From contig CP054837.1 of NCBI GenBank assembly GCA_028768525.1, forward strand, positions 4,522,001 to 4,586,000: DNA of 64,000 nucleotides, written 5' to 3'. Shown piece by piece: positions 16,955 through 26,058 of the stretch. The DNA comes from Desulfobacter sp. (GTDB taxonomy: Bacteria; Desulfobacterota; Desulfobacteria; Desulfobacterales; Desulfobacteraceae). The translations under genes and the position numbers were made by a program. The notes beneath the pieces were generated by a model. It was not told the origin of the DNA and did no database searches. It was given only the letters and a program-made list of their open reading frames with translations. Numbering within the stretch: position 1 is the stretch's first letter; every line of letters starts with the position of its first letter.

Positions 16955-17059
16955 TACAACTTTTTTTGTATCCACAACTTTTTTTGTAGATTTTTCTTTG
17001 TCCTTAGTTTTTCCCAGCATTCCTTCGGGAAGATTCACATCTCCACAACTTTTGTTGTA
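16955..17059 (+). promoter_or_regulatory. Three ACAAC/TTTGT palindromes, upstream activator sites
   Basis: Three 16-base copies are present: TACAACTTTTTTTGTA (16955-16970), CACAACTTTTTTTGTA (16973-16988) and CACAACTTTTGTTGTA (17044-17059). The third is a perfect ACAAC-N4-GTTGT inverted repeat. Copies one and two are 18 bases apart. They lie about 105 to 210 bases upstream of the predicted transcription start of the transporter gene, the normal position for sigma-54 enhancer sites. They are the likely binding sites of the regulator encoded just upstream. Confidence 0.8.
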
Positions 17060-17137
17060 AACAGGGTGGGCTGTAATATTTATTTGTTTGGGTGTATTCT
17101 CTTTTAAATCAATAGGTTGAATGAATTTCAGCCTGCC

Positions 17138-17151
17138 GGCACGCTGATTGC
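17138..17151 (+). promoter_or_regulatory. Sigma-54 promoter of the OFA transporter/acs unit
   Basis: The sequence CGGCACGCTGATTGCT has GG at 17138-17139, ten bases, then GC at 17150-17151. It matches the consensus GGCACG-N4-TTGC. Transcription would start near 17163, about 64 bases before the transporter gene. Confidence 0.85.
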
Positions 17152-17226
17152 TATTATAGTTGCTGAATGGGAATCATTTGTTTCATGGGAATCAGGCAGG
17201 CAACCAAATTTTAAAGGAGAAGGCAG

Positions 17227-18507
17227 ATGAAAGAAATCAAAAACCTCGGTTGGCGGGTCACTTTTGCCGGGCTGGGAATCAATCTGGCCCTGGGAATTCT
17301 TTACACCTGGAGTATTTTCAAGATGGCCATCAAGGAATCCATTGAGGCCGGCGACGGGGTATTCAACTGGAGCCTTGCCTCACTGAACGATCCCTATGCG
17401 GTCTGTTGCCTGGTCTTCGCCTTTGCCATGATATTCGCCGGACGGGTTCAGGACAGGACCAGTCCCCGGGTTACAGCGGTCCTCGGCGGCCTTCTCACCG
17501 GTTCCGGACTGATTCTCATTGCCTTCTCCACATCATGGGTTATCTGGATCATCGGCTTCGGCATCCTCATGGGACTGGGGCTGGGGTTCGGCTATGCCTC
17601 GGCCACGCCGCCGGCAATCAAATGGTTTCCACCGGCCAAAACCGGCATGATCGCCGGCATCGTGGTGGCCGGGTTCGGTCTGGCCTCAGTCTATATTGCC
17701 CCCCTGGGCACCTACCTGATCGGCAGATTCGGCCTGAGCCAGGCCATGATGATTTTCGGTGTGGCCTTCCTTTTGGTGGTTTCCGTTCTGGCCCAGTTTC
17801 TGGTCAATCCTCCCGAGGGATATGTCCACCCCGATGCCCAGCCGTCTGCGGCCTCGGCAGCGGCACCTGCCGGCATCGATTTTTCCCCGGGCGAAATGAT
17901 GAAAACCCCCTCTTTTTATAAACTCTGGATTATGTTTTGCGTGGCTTCCGGCGCAGGGCTGATGATCATTGGCGGCGTGGCAGGTATGGCAAAAGCGGGG
18001 ATGGGCTCCCTGGCTTGGTTGGTGGTTGCCCTCATGGCCGTGGGCAACGCGTCCGGCCGTGTGGTGGCGGGCATCTTGTCCGACAAAATCGGGCGGACCA
18101 ACACCTTGTTTATCATGCTTGTTTTCCAGGCCTTAGTGATCTTTTCCCTGCTTTTCATTACCCCCGGCCAGGTCGTCCTTCTTGTGCTGGCAGCCACCTT
18201 CATCGGGTTTAACTACGGGAGCAACCTCTCCCTATTTCCCTCGGCCACCAAAGATTATTTCGGCCTTAAGAACTTTGGCGTCAACTACGGCCTGGTCTTC
18301 TCCGCCTGGGGCGTGGGCGGTTTTATTTTCCCCCGGGTGTCCCAGATGATCGTGGCCTATACCAACAGTCCGAGAATGGCATACATTTTAGCGGCGTGCC
18401 TGCTTCTGGCAGGGGCTGTCCTGGCCCTGGTTACCAAGGCACCGGCCCCGGCTGTGGAAGACGAGAAAACCCTTATCGGCGTCCCTGTCTCTGAAAAAAT
18501 CAGATAA
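17227..18507 (+). CDS. MFS transporter of the OFA (oxalate/formate antiporter) type
   Basis: The product is 426 residues with about 12 transmembrane helices. It begins with NLGWRVTFAGLGINLALGILYTWSIFK, typical of the OFA branch of the major facilitator superfamily, which moves small carboxylates. A central loop near residue 200-215 separates the two halves. It is followed 74 bases later by acs, and the upstream sigma-54 promoter ties it to the Cache two-component system. Acetate or another short monocarboxylate is the likely substrate. Confidence 0.9.
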   Translation: MKEIKNLGWRVTFAGLGINLALGILYTWSIFKMAIKESIEAGDGVFNWSLASLNDPYAVCCLVFAFAMIFAGRVQDRTSPRVTAVLGGLLTGSGLILIAFSTSWVIWIIGFGILMGLGLGFGYASATPPAIKWFPPAKTGMIAGIVVAGFGLASVYIAPLGTYLIGRFGLSQAMMIFGVAFLLVVSVLAQFLVNPPEGYVHPDAQPSAASAAAPAGIDFSPGEMMKTPSFYKLWIMFCVASGAGLMIIGGVAGMAKAGMGSLAWLVVALMAVGNASGRVVAGILSDKIGRTNTLFIMLVFQALVIFSLLFITPGQVVLLVLAATFIGFNYGSNLSLFPSATKDYFGLKNFGVNYGLVFSAWGVGGFIFPRVSQMIVAYTNSPRMAYILAACLLLAGAVLALVTKAPAPAVEDEKTLIGVPVSEKIR

Positions 18508-18581
18508 TTGAAATTGAATACAGGAGTGTCACGACTGAAATTGAATGAATCACAATTGATAATACCAGAAAGGAGACCCTT

Positions 18582-20546
18582 ATGAGTGAATTCAAGTTCC
18601 ATGCACCCGATCAGTTCCGTGAAAATGCCTGGATTAAAACCATGGAGGAATACAAGGCCATGTACCGGGAGTCCATTGACGATCCCGAAGGCTTCTGGGG
18701 CAGAATCGCCGAAGAATTCTATTGGGAAAAGAAGTGGGACAAGGTCAGGGATTTTAATTACAGCCTTTCCAAGGGCCCGGTCTCCATTAAATGGTTTGAA
18801 AACGCCAAAACCAATATCACCTATAACTGCCTGGACCGCCACCTGGACACCCGGGGCGACCAGACCGCCCTGATCTGGGAAGGAAACAACGTGGGCGAGG
18901 ATCTGGAGATCACCTATAAACAGCTCCATGAAAAGGTCTGCTGTTTTGCCAATGCCCTGAAGGAAAGGGGGGTGGGCAAGGGGGACCGGGTGGCCATTTA
19001 CATGCCCATGATCCCGGAACTGGCCGTGACCATGTTGGCCTGCGCCCGGATCGGGGCCATCCATTCCATTGTTTTCGGCGGTTTTTCCGCCGAGGCCTTG
19101 GCCAACCGGATTCTGGATTCCTTCTGCAAGGTTCTGGTCACCACCGACGGGGTCATGCGAGGGGCCAAGGCAGTTCCCCTGAAGGGCAATGCCGATGCGG
19201 CCCTGGCCATGTGCGAAGATAAGGGTCACCGTGTTGAAACCTGTTTTGTGGTGCGCAGGACCAATTCTGAGATTGAAATGTATCCGGACAGGGATCTGTG
19301 GTGGCATGAGGCGGCAAATGCCCAGAAACCGGACTGCCCCGTGGAATGGATGGATGCCGAAGATCCCCTGTTCATCCTCTACACCTCCGGCTCCACCGGA
19401 ACGCCCAAGGGCGTCCAGCACAACGTGGGCGGGTACATGGTCTACACCGGCACCACCTTCAAGTATATTTTTGATTACCATGACGGCGACATTTACTGGT
19501 GTACAGCGGATATCGGCTGGGTGACCGGCCATTCCTATATTGTCTACGGGCCCCTTTCCCAGGGGGCAACCTCACTGATGTTCGAAGGGGTGCCCACTTA
19601 TCCGGATCCGGGCAGGTTCTGGGCCACGGTGGACAAATGGAAGGTCAACCAATTCTACACCGCTCCCACAGCTATCCGGGCACTGATGGCCCAGGGCGAG
19701 GAATGGGTGGAAAAATACGATCTTTCTTCCTTGCGTCTCCTGGGGACCGTGGGCGAGCCCATCAACCCCGAAGCCTGGCGCTGGTACCACAAGCATGTGG
19801 GCAAAGAAAAATGCCCCATCGTGGACACCTGGTGGCAGACGGAAACCGGCGGCATCATGATTTCGCCAATTCCCTACGCCATCGACCAGAAACCGGGGTC
19901 TGCCACACTTCCCTTCTTTTCGGTGAACCCGGTGCTCCTTAACGAGGAGGGCAGGGAACTTCAAGGAGCCTGCGACGGCATCCTGGCCCTGAAAGAGCCC
20001 TGGCCCGGCCAGATGCGGACCGTGTACAATAATCACGAGCGGTTTGAAAAGGTTTATTTTCAGATGTTCGACGGCTACTATTTTGCCGGCGACGGCTGCC
20101 GCAGGGATGAAGACGGCTACTTCTGGATTACAGGGCGGGTGGACGACGTCATCAACGTTTCCGGCCACCGCATGGGCACCGCGGAAGTGGAGTCCGCCCT
20201 GGTCAGCCACGGAGAAGTGGCCGAGGCCGCTGTCATCGGTTTTCCCCATGACATCAAGGGGCAGGGGATTTACGCCTTTGTCACCCTGAATGTCAGTTCC
20301 GCACCTTCGGATGAACTCATGGCCGAGCTGAAACAGCATGTGCGCAAGGAGATCGGACCCATTGCCACCCCGGATATCATTAATTTCGCTCCGGCCCTGC
20401 CCAAGACCCGGTCGGGCAAGATCATGCGCCGGATTCTGCGGAAAATTGCCACCAATGAATTCGACCAGCTGGGCGATATCTCCACCCTGGCCGATCCCTC
20501 GGTGGTGGACAATATTATCGGCAGCCACAAGGAACTCACCAAATAA
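18582..20546 (+). CDS. acs: Acetyl-CoA synthetase (AMP-forming)
   Basis: This 654-residue enzyme is usual in length. The AMP-binding P-loop YTSGSTGTPKG (about 265) and DTWWQTETGG are present, as are the hinge and C-terminal motif TRSGKIMRR with the catalytic, acetylation-prone Lys near 613. It makes acetyl-CoA from acetate, ATP and CoA, feeding oxidation or PHA synthesis. The ribosome site is AAAGGAG. It is cotranscribed with the OFA transporter and ends in a terminator. Propionate use cannot be excluded. Confidence 0.95.
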   Translation: MSEFKFHAPDQFRENAWIKTMEEYKAMYRESIDDPEGFWGRIAEEFYWEKKWDKVRDFNYSLSKGPVSIKWFENAKTNITYNCLDRHLDTRGDQTALIWEGNNVGEDLEITYKQLHEKVCCFANALKERGVGKGDRVAIYMPMIPELAVTMLACARIGAIHSIVFGGFSAEALANRILDSFCKVLVTTDGVMRGAKAVPLKGNADAALAMCEDKGHRVETCFVVRRTNSEIEMYPDRDLWWHEAANAQKPDCPVEWMDAEDPLFILYTSGSTGTPKGVQHNVGGYMVYTGTTFKYIFDYHDGDIYWCTADIGWVTGHSYIVYGPLSQGATSLMFEGVPTYPDPGRFWATVDKWKVNQFYTAPTAIRALMAQGEEWVEKYDLSSLRLLGTVGEPINPEAWRWYHKHVGKEKCPIVDTWWQTETGGIMISPIPYAIDQKPGSATLPFFSVNPVLLNEEGRELQGACDGILALKEPWPGQMRTVYNNHERFEKVYFQMFDGYYFAGDGCRRDEDGYFWITGRVDDVINVSGHRMGTAEVESALVSHGEVAEAAVIGFPHDIKGQGIYAFVTLNVSSAPSDELMAELKQHVRKEIGPIATPDIINFAPALPKTRSGKIMRRILRKIATNEFDQLGDISTLADPSVVDNIIGSHKELTK

Positions 20547-20604
20547 AACGACCCTTTTCCTCAAGGCCGCGGCATGATTGGATCCATACTAAGGCCTGAC
20601 CTTT

Positions 20605-20637
20605 AAAGGCCGGAAGATAATTTCTTCCGGCCTTTTT
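20605..20637 (+). terminator. Terminator after acs
   Basis: The stem AAAGGCCGGAAG / CTTCCGGCCTTT with a seven-base loop is followed by T's. It lies between the convergent acs and secreted Cache genes. Confidence 0.9.
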
Positions 20638-20677
20638 GCCTGCCGGCGGTTACCGCTGACCGGCCGGTTCGGTCCGG

Positions 20678-21202
20678 TTATTGTTCGTATATCGGATCAT
20701 CGGGAAACATGGACTTGATGGCTGCCGGGGTAACGTCATACATCCCCGCCCCCACCACGAATTGTTCGTCTCCGTGTTCTGCCAGCTTGACATAGGATAC
20801 CTTGGGGGAGGGCGCTTTTTTACCGGGTTTGGGCCAGGAATAGGGGACCCACCCGGCCCCGTTTTCTTCCACCATTTCATTGAAGGCCATGAAAAAGTAC
20901 ACTCCGTTTTTATCCTGGAGGTTGTACAGGCCCTTTCCGTCCAAAGAGGGTGAAATGGGGTGCATGAGCATGATCCCGTCCAGGCTGTGTATCCAAACAT
21001 AGCCGGAGCCGCCGGCAAACCTGAAGTCCCCTTTGGGATCTTTGATTTTGTCAAAGGCCTGCCGGCCCTCTTTGCCAAGCAGGTTGGCTGCGGCAATGAC
21101 TTTTTCTTTACACAATTGGGCCGTTAGGTCTTCGGCGGATCCTGTTAGGGGCAGGACGGCAAGCCAGATGACGGCCGCAGTTAACAGCGTTTTTTTAATC
21201 AT
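20678..21202 (-). CDS. Secreted single-Cache-domain protein
   Basis: The start is set at 21202 because AAAGGAGG lies just upstream; the longer frame has none. The 174-residue product has a signal peptide (about 1-23, MIKKTLLTAAVIWLAVLP then GSAED). A Cache-type sensor fold follows, with GYVWIHSLDGIMLMHP, GKGLYNLQDKNG and PKVSYVK. It has no membrane anchor after cleavage. It starts 41 bases after a chemoreceptor gene in the same direction. It is probably a periplasmic ligand-binding partner of that receptor. Confidence 0.85.
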   Translation of the reverse strand: MIKKTLLTAAVIWLAVLPLTGSAEDLTAQLCKEKVIAAANLLGKEGRQAFDKIKDPKGDFRFAGGSGYVWIHSLDGIMLMHPISPSLDGKGLYNLQDKNGVYFFMAFNEMVEENGAGWVPYSWPKPGKKAPSPKVSYVKLAEHGDEQFVVGAGMYDVTPAAIKSMFPDDPIYEQ

Positions 21203-21243
21203 GGTTTCCTCCTTTGGAGTTGGGTTGTACTGTTTTATAGGGA

Positions 21244-23910
21244 TTAAGGCTGTTGCCCGTCGCATATTTCCCATCCGATGCTTCCGGACGGCGGGGAGGA
21301 GGCATCCGGGGATGGCGGCCTGTCCGTAATGGCGCGGCTCTGAGGCCCGGCAAGCCTTTGGACAGCCCCAGGTCCCCCGTTTCCCCGGGCGCCGACCATC
21401 CGCATCAGGTCTTTTACCCCGGATTTCATCTGTTCTGCCTGGGCGTTGAGTTCCTCCGAGGCCGAGGCCATTTCTTCTGCATTGGCCGCCATCTGCTGTA
21501 CCACCCCGGACATTTCTCCGATGCTGAGGTTGATCTGCTCAATGCCCGCAGATTGTTCCGAAGAGGCCGTCGATATTTCACCCACCAGTTTGCCTGCCCT
21601 GCCGGTACTTTCGGCCACCTGGGCAAATGCGGCATTGGTTTTCTCCACCAGACCGTTCCCCTGTTCCACCCGCTTTATTGTGCCCTGAATGAGGTCTGCT
21701 GTGGTTTTTGCCGCTTCCGTGGCCCGCATGGCAAGATTCCTGACCTCTTCTGCCACCACGGAAAACCCCGCGCCCGCTTCGCCGGCCCGGGCGGCTTCCA
21801 CGGCGGCATTCAATGCAAGGAGATTGGTTTGGAAGGCGATTTCGTCAATGGTGGAAATAATATTTCCCGTGTCACTGCTGGCTTCTGAAATCCGGGCCAT
21901 GGACCGGGTCAATTCGTCCATGGCCGATCCGGCCGACCCCACAATGGCACCGGCATCTTTCATCAGTCGGTCGGCCTGGCTTGAATGGTCGGCATTCCGG
22001 CGGGTCATGTCGGACATCTTATCCATGGTGGCGGATACGGTTTCAATTGCGGTGGCCTGGCGGGCCGACCCATGGGCCATGGTCTGGCCGGCGCTGGATA
22101 TCTGCTCCGAGGCCGACGCCACCTGGACGGCGCCCTGGTCCATGTCTCCGGCCACAGTCCGCATCCCGCCCATGATGTTTCGTGAGATGAAAAAGGAAAG
22201 AACAAGCCCCAGGCCCAGGGCAACTCCCAGGCCGGCCATCATCATCACCGATGCCCTGGATAATTGTGAGGCCGCATCGTTGGCAATGCGGTGGGTGCTT
22301 TGCCCGGCATTTTCCTGCAGGGATCTGGTAGTTGCAATCACCTTCCGGCCCAGGGTTTCCCTGTCCCGGTCAAGCTGCCGGAGCAAATTCCAGTCATTGA
22401 GAAACCGGGACAGGCTTTCACGGTAGGCCAACCCGGCCTTTTGTATCTCTCCCAGCCGGGAGATGTCTGCCTTGTCTTTTGTCAGCTTCGACAGATCATC
22501 AAATGCCTGGTCTATTTTTTCAAAAAGGGAGAGCCCCTCTTTCATGATGGGCGGATGGTTCAATGCCTGGGATTTGAACGAGCGGATCCGGGTCTCTTTG
22601 CCCAGGGCTGCGATCTGATTCATCAATGTGGTTTTCTTATGGCTTCTGCGCATATCCCGGGCCAGGCTTTCCTGCTGGCTGTCCAGAAACTCCCGGCACT
22701 GGTCCGTATAACGGTCTGCCGCATTTTTCATGACCCGCCGGTGGTCGTCCAGCCTGCGGAAGGCCCCGAGGTATGCATCCATGGTTTTGATGTAATTGTT
22801 CCCGGCCGTCAGGGTTTCCATGATTCGGTCCAGGTCATATTGGGTGTGGGTGAGCTCTTTGAGTTTGACTAGGTTTTTTTCAAAGTTTTTGAATTTTTTA
22901 ACGGCGGCCTGCATCCGGTTTGTGTTTTTGTCGGCCATGGCCTTGTAGGTCATGACCTGTACGTTGTTGCCCAATGCCATGAGCTGCGCGACCTGGGTGA
23001 TTTGTTTTTTGGAGGTATCCTGGGTGCCGTCGCCGTTTGCGCCCATGCGCCGGCTTTTCAGGAGTAGGGTGCAGTTGCCCATATAGGCCCTGGCATTTGC
23101 CTTGAGTCTGCGTTCCGCCGCTGCCAGCGCCATATTGGTTTCCATATATCCCGTGATGGCCTGAAGGTATTCTTTGGCGGCGTTTTGGGTTTCATCGATG
23201 CGCTTGATGTCGTCGGGATGGCGGGTAATTGCACGCAGGGGGAGGGCCAGGCCGTCCAGGGTTTTGAGCAGATTTCCCGCCGATTCCATTTCTTTCATAT
23301 TATTGGACAGCTGGGCGTTAAAGCAGAGGGTATGGACCCTGTTTCCCAGGTTGACCATGTCCGTGACCAGGGTGACTTTTTTCCTGCGTTCATCCAGATC
23401 CCGGTTAAATGCCCGGGTCTGGCTTTCCAGGAAGTCATTGGAATTCTGCATATAGGTTCCGGCGTTTTTCTCCAGGATGCCTCGTTCCCGGGCCAGGTCT
23501 GAAATGGTTTTCTTAATGGAAATCATGGCTTTTTTATATTCTGTTTTTGAGTGGCCGATTCTGGCAAGCTCGGCCTTTAGGGTGGTTAGATTTTCAGCGG
23601 TCTCCATCAGCTGGCCGCCCTTTAGGATACTTGAGTCCAGCAATTCCAAAGCCTTTAGGGACGATTCAAAATATGCCGGGTCCTCCGTGAAAACAAAGCC
23701 CCTCATATGATACATCAGGCTGTTGGCTCCCCCCCTGATATCCGATGCGATTGCCATTTCCGGAACAAATTCCCGGACCAGGATTTCGGACGCCTTCCGG
23801 GTGGTACTCATCCACCATATGCCCATGCTGCCGAGGACCGTGATAATAATGATCAGGGAAAAGAATCCAATGCCGATTTTTTTGCCGATGGTGATGGACC
23901 GAGTAAGCAT
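21244..23910 (-). CDS. Methyl-accepting chemotaxis protein with very long helical ectodomain
   Basis: The start is the second of two ATGs (23910), four bases after AGGAGG. The 888-residue product has TM1 near 10-32 and TM2 near 560-588. Between them lies a roughly 520-residue helical periplasmic region with three similar segments, each with L-N-x-x-x-x-Y or DFLESQ-like pieces, resembling repeated helical bimodular sensor units. The cytoplasmic part has no obvious HAMP domain and carries the MCP hairpin tip (EIAFQTNLLALNAAVEAARAG). It signals to CheA/CheW. The downstream secreted Cache protein may deliver its ligand. Confidence 0.93.
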   Translation of the reverse strand: MLTRSITIGKKIGIGFFSLIIIITVLGSMGIWWMSTTRKASEILVREFVPEMAIASDIRGGANSLMYHMRGFVFTEDPAYFESSLKALELLDSSILKGGQLMETAENLTTLKAELARIGHSKTEYKKAMISIKKTISDLARERGILEKNAGTYMQNSNDFLESQTRAFNRDLDERRKKVTLVTDMVNLGNRVHTLCFNAQLSNNMKEMESAGNLLKTLDGLALPLRAITRHPDDIKRIDETQNAAKEYLQAITGYMETNMALAAAERRLKANARAYMGNCTLLLKSRRMGANGDGTQDTSKKQITQVAQLMALGNNVQVMTYKAMADKNTNRMQAAVKKFKNFEKNLVKLKELTHTQYDLDRIMETLTAGNNYIKTMDAYLGAFRRLDDHRRVMKNAADRYTDQCREFLDSQQESLARDMRRSHKKTTLMNQIAALGKETRIRSFKSQALNHPPIMKEGLSLFEKIDQAFDDLSKLTKDKADISRLGEIQKAGLAYRESLSRFLNDWNLLRQLDRDRETLGRKVIATTRSLQENAGQSTHRIANDAASQLSRASVMMMAGLGVALGLGLVLSFFISRNIMGGMRTVAGDMDQGAVQVASASEQISSAGQTMAHGSARQATAIETVSATMDKMSDMTRRNADHSSQADRLMKDAGAIVGSAGSAMDELTRSMARISEASSDTGNIISTIDEIAFQTNLLALNAAVEAARAGEAGAGFSVVAEEVRNLAMRATEAAKTTADLIQGTIKRVEQGNGLVEKTNAAFAQVAESTGRAGKLVGEISTASSEQSAGIEQINLSIGEMSGVVQQMAANAEEMASASEELNAQAEQMKSGVKDLMRMVGARGNGGPGAVQRLAGPQSRAITDRPPSPDASSPPSGSIGWEICDGQQP

Positions 23911-24070
23911 CATTCCTCCTTTGGATGCAGCACCGTTGAAACAGCTCGTTCAAGATCGGGTAATGCCGGACCGGGGCGGAGCCATGTCTGGGGCATGTGA
24001 TCAGGCCGCAAACAAAACTTCCCCTGAATCCCTTAAATGGTTTTATGGCCTCTGGCAGTTGAGCATTTCG

Positions 24071-24193
24071 TCATTGTTCGTCCCAGGACGGATAAACGGA
24101 TTTGGATCTTTGGGAATGGGCGAACCGGAATCTGAGTGAGAAAATTAAGAAACAGACCATGATGAATACGGTGGCAAGTATACCAATAAACAT
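24071..24193 (-). CDS. Possible 40-residue single-span membrane protein
   Basis: This short frame lies inside the otherwise gene-free interval 23911-24353. It would encode a hydrophobic helix (about 2-20, MFIGILATVFIMVCFLIFSL) followed by a basic tail ending SWDEQ. The only ribosome-site-like sequence is a weak GAG. There is no homologue in this window. It could be a real micro-protein or chance; the rest of the interval shows nothing else. Confidence 0.3.
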   Translation of the reverse strand: MFIGILATVFIMVCFLIFSLRFRFAHSQRSKSVYPSWDEQ

Positions 24194-24353
24194 TTTAAAA
24201 CTCAAATGGTAAATCATTGCCGGATTCGCAGTCCTTGTTTTTTATTGCATTTTTCCCTTTGCTGGGGCTATGCTTAATTTCCCAGTTTCGTCACAAGGCT
24301 GGCGATATTTTTAAAAATCAGGCAGACAAAAACAAAATTGTAATGGGGAAAAT

Positions 24354-24932
24354 ATGATGAAAGGTTTCAATCTTGGCTGGCGTTTGATTTGCATCATCCT
24401 GATCCTGTCGGGACTTTTTGCCTGCAATCGTTCTCCCGGGACAAAACCGGATGGAGGGATGGCGCTGTCAGTCAACGGTTCTGTGATCTCCATCCGGGAA
24501 TTTAATGAACAGATTAAGCTGGATGCCTATGCCGACCCGGAGATGGAGATTACCCGGGAGACCCGGGAGCGGTTTGCCGATTACCTGATTCAGCGGGAAC
24601 TGATGCTCCAGGAGGCGGTACGGCTCAAACTGGATCAGAGAACCGCTTTTGTCCAGGCCATGGAGCGATATTGGGAATCCACCCTGATTCGCAACCTTCT
24701 GGATGTGAAAACAGCGGAGGTGAAACAGAATATCCTGGTGAACCGGGAGGAAATAGAAACATATTATCTGGCCCATCAGGACGAGTTCGGCCGCCCCTTT
24801 GACGAGGTAAAGGAGAGTATCCAAAGCATCCTTGAAACCAGGCACCTGGAGAAAAAACTTGAGAACTGGACAACGCAACTGCGTACCTCAGCAGACATTA
24901 CCGTGAACCATGGCTATATAAAAGGAGAATAA
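24354..24932 (+). CDS. SurA-like lipoprotein
   Basis: The product is 192 residues. A lipoprotein signal with lipobox-type LFAC (Cys near 24) is followed by a domain like the N-terminal chaperone part of SurA/PrsA. That domain runs from VNGSVISIREFNEQI through YLIQRELMLQEAV to NREEIETYYLAHQDEF. The peptidyl-prolyl isomerase (parvulin) domain is missing, so a chaperone-only role is likely. It reads with a HAMP-domain and a metallopeptidase-like gene. The ribosome site is weak (GGGGAAAAT). Confidence 0.75.
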   Translation: MMKGFNLGWRLICIILILSGLFACNRSPGTKPDGGMALSVNGSVISIREFNEQIKLDAYADPEMEITRETRERFADYLIQRELMLQEAVRLKLDQRTAFVQAMERYWESTLIRNLLDVKTAEVKQNILVNREEIETYYLAHQDEFGRPFDEVKESIQSILETRHLEKKLENWTTQLRTSADITVNHGYIKGE

Positions 24933-24943
24933 GGAGGGATGCC

Positions 24944-25480
24944 ATGCCTGCCCATGCAAATGGAATCAAGCGCCGCCGGTATTTTATCAAAAGGGGGTTT
25001 CAGGCCCGGTTCATTTTCAGGTTTTGCCTGATTCTGGTCCTGGGGGCTGCGGCCACCGTGGCCCTGACCCTGTTCAACACCCAGGGGTCGCTAACCTCCA
25101 CCTATGTGGATTCCCGGCTGGTGATCAAAAGCACCTCCCTGGCCATCATGCCGTCGGTTATATTAACCACCCTGCTGACGACAGGCCTCATTGGTGCGGT
25201 GGTCGCCATCGTTACCCTTTTGGCCTCCCATAAAATCGCCGGTCCCATCTACCGGTTTGAGAAGGATATCCTCCGCATCGCCCAGGGGGACCTGAAGTAC
25301 CGGATCCGCATCAGAAAAGGGGATCAGTTCCAGGAGCTGGCCGTATCCCTGAACCATATGACCCAGGGGCTTGCACAGCGGGTCTCGGCGGTCAGGGACA
25401 AGGCCGGTGCATTGGCCGCAGAAGGGGATGAGGGTGCGGTGCAGGTGATAAAGACCATCGACGAAAAGTTTATCCTTTGA
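24944..25480 (+). CDS. HAMP-domain membrane protein without output domain
   Basis: The product is 178 residues with a strong AAGGAGGG site. It has a basic cytoplasmic start (GIKRRRYFIKRGFQARF) and TM1 near 22-42, then a short extracytoplasmic loop and TM2 near 70-93. A HAMP domain follows (about 94-148: HKIAGPIYRFEKDILRIAQGDLKYRI). No kinase, cyclase or MCP domain follows; the remainder is a short helix. It may pass a signal by partner binding. It overlaps the next gene by four bases, so the two are coupled. Confidence 0.82.
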   Translation: MPAHANGIKRRRYFIKRGFQARFIFRFCLILVLGAAATVALTLFNTQGSLTSTYVDSRLVIKSTSLAIMPSVILTTLLTTGLIGAVVAIVTLLASHKIAGPIYRFEKDILRIAQGDLKYRIRIRKGDQFQELAVSLNHMTQGLAQRVSAVRDKAGALAAEGDEGAVQVIKTIDEKFIL

Positions 25481-26058
25481 ATCGGGTGCAGATGATGTTG
25501 GGTCTCAGGTTGGCCGTTCTGGTGTTTGCCCTTTTCCTGGTGCTGCCCGGGGGGGCCGGGGCCGTCCCCTGGAAGGTGGTGAAAACCCGGTATCTCACCC
25601 TTTATTACCGCTACCCGTCCGATATCGAACAATTTGATGACTGCATTGAGCCGGTGAAACACCTGGCCGGTTTTTCAAGTTTCAGTGCAGGGGAACCCAG
25701 GACAGGACGGTTCGGCCCCCTGGCGGACAAGGTGGACCGCCTGGTGGAAAAGGTTCAGCTTATCCTGGACATGAGAAAACCCATACGGATCAACGTCCGC
25801 CTCTATCCCAATAAGCGGGACCTTCACGAAGCCTATTTCAAATTATTCAGAAAACGGCGCCAGCTCCGGGCCTGGTATCTATTTGAACGGAATACCATCT
25901 ATGTGAATGTTAAGGATCTTTTTTCAGGGATGCTGGCCCATGAGGTGGCCCATGCCGTCATTGACAATTATATGGCGGCCCGGCCGCCCCGGGCAACGGC
26001 GGAGATTCTGGCCCGGTACGTGGATGGGCATCTCAATGAGAAGGCCAAGGTCTATTAG
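25477..26058 (+). CDS. Exported metallopeptidase-like protein (HEVAH)
   Basis: The frame opens with a TTG at 25477 overlapping the previous stop; ATG at 25492 is an alternative start. The product of up to 193 residues has a signal peptide (about 5-28) and a compact domain. That domain has HEVAH near 165 (HExxH zinc-binding type, in SGMLAHEVAHAVIDNY). It resembles gluzincin-like (peptidase MA) proteins, but a third ligand is not obvious. The role is unknown. The neighbouring SurA-like lipoprotein suggests envelope quality control. Confidence 0.7.
   Translation: MNRVQMMLGLRLAVLVFALFLVLPGGAGAVPWKVVKTRYLTLYYRYPSDIEQFDDCIEPVKHLAGFSSFSAGEPRTGRFGPLADKVDRLVEKVQLILDMRKPIRINVRLYPNKRDLHEAYFKLFRKRRQLRAWYLFERNTIYVNVKDLFSGMLAHEVAHAVIDNYMAARPPRATAEILARYVDGHLNEKAKVY

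Noticed and set aside
18357..20564. Two long minus-strand frames of 391 and 330 residues
   Set aside because: They run opposite acs and the transporter, have no recognisable domain and low-quality composition; treated as shadows.
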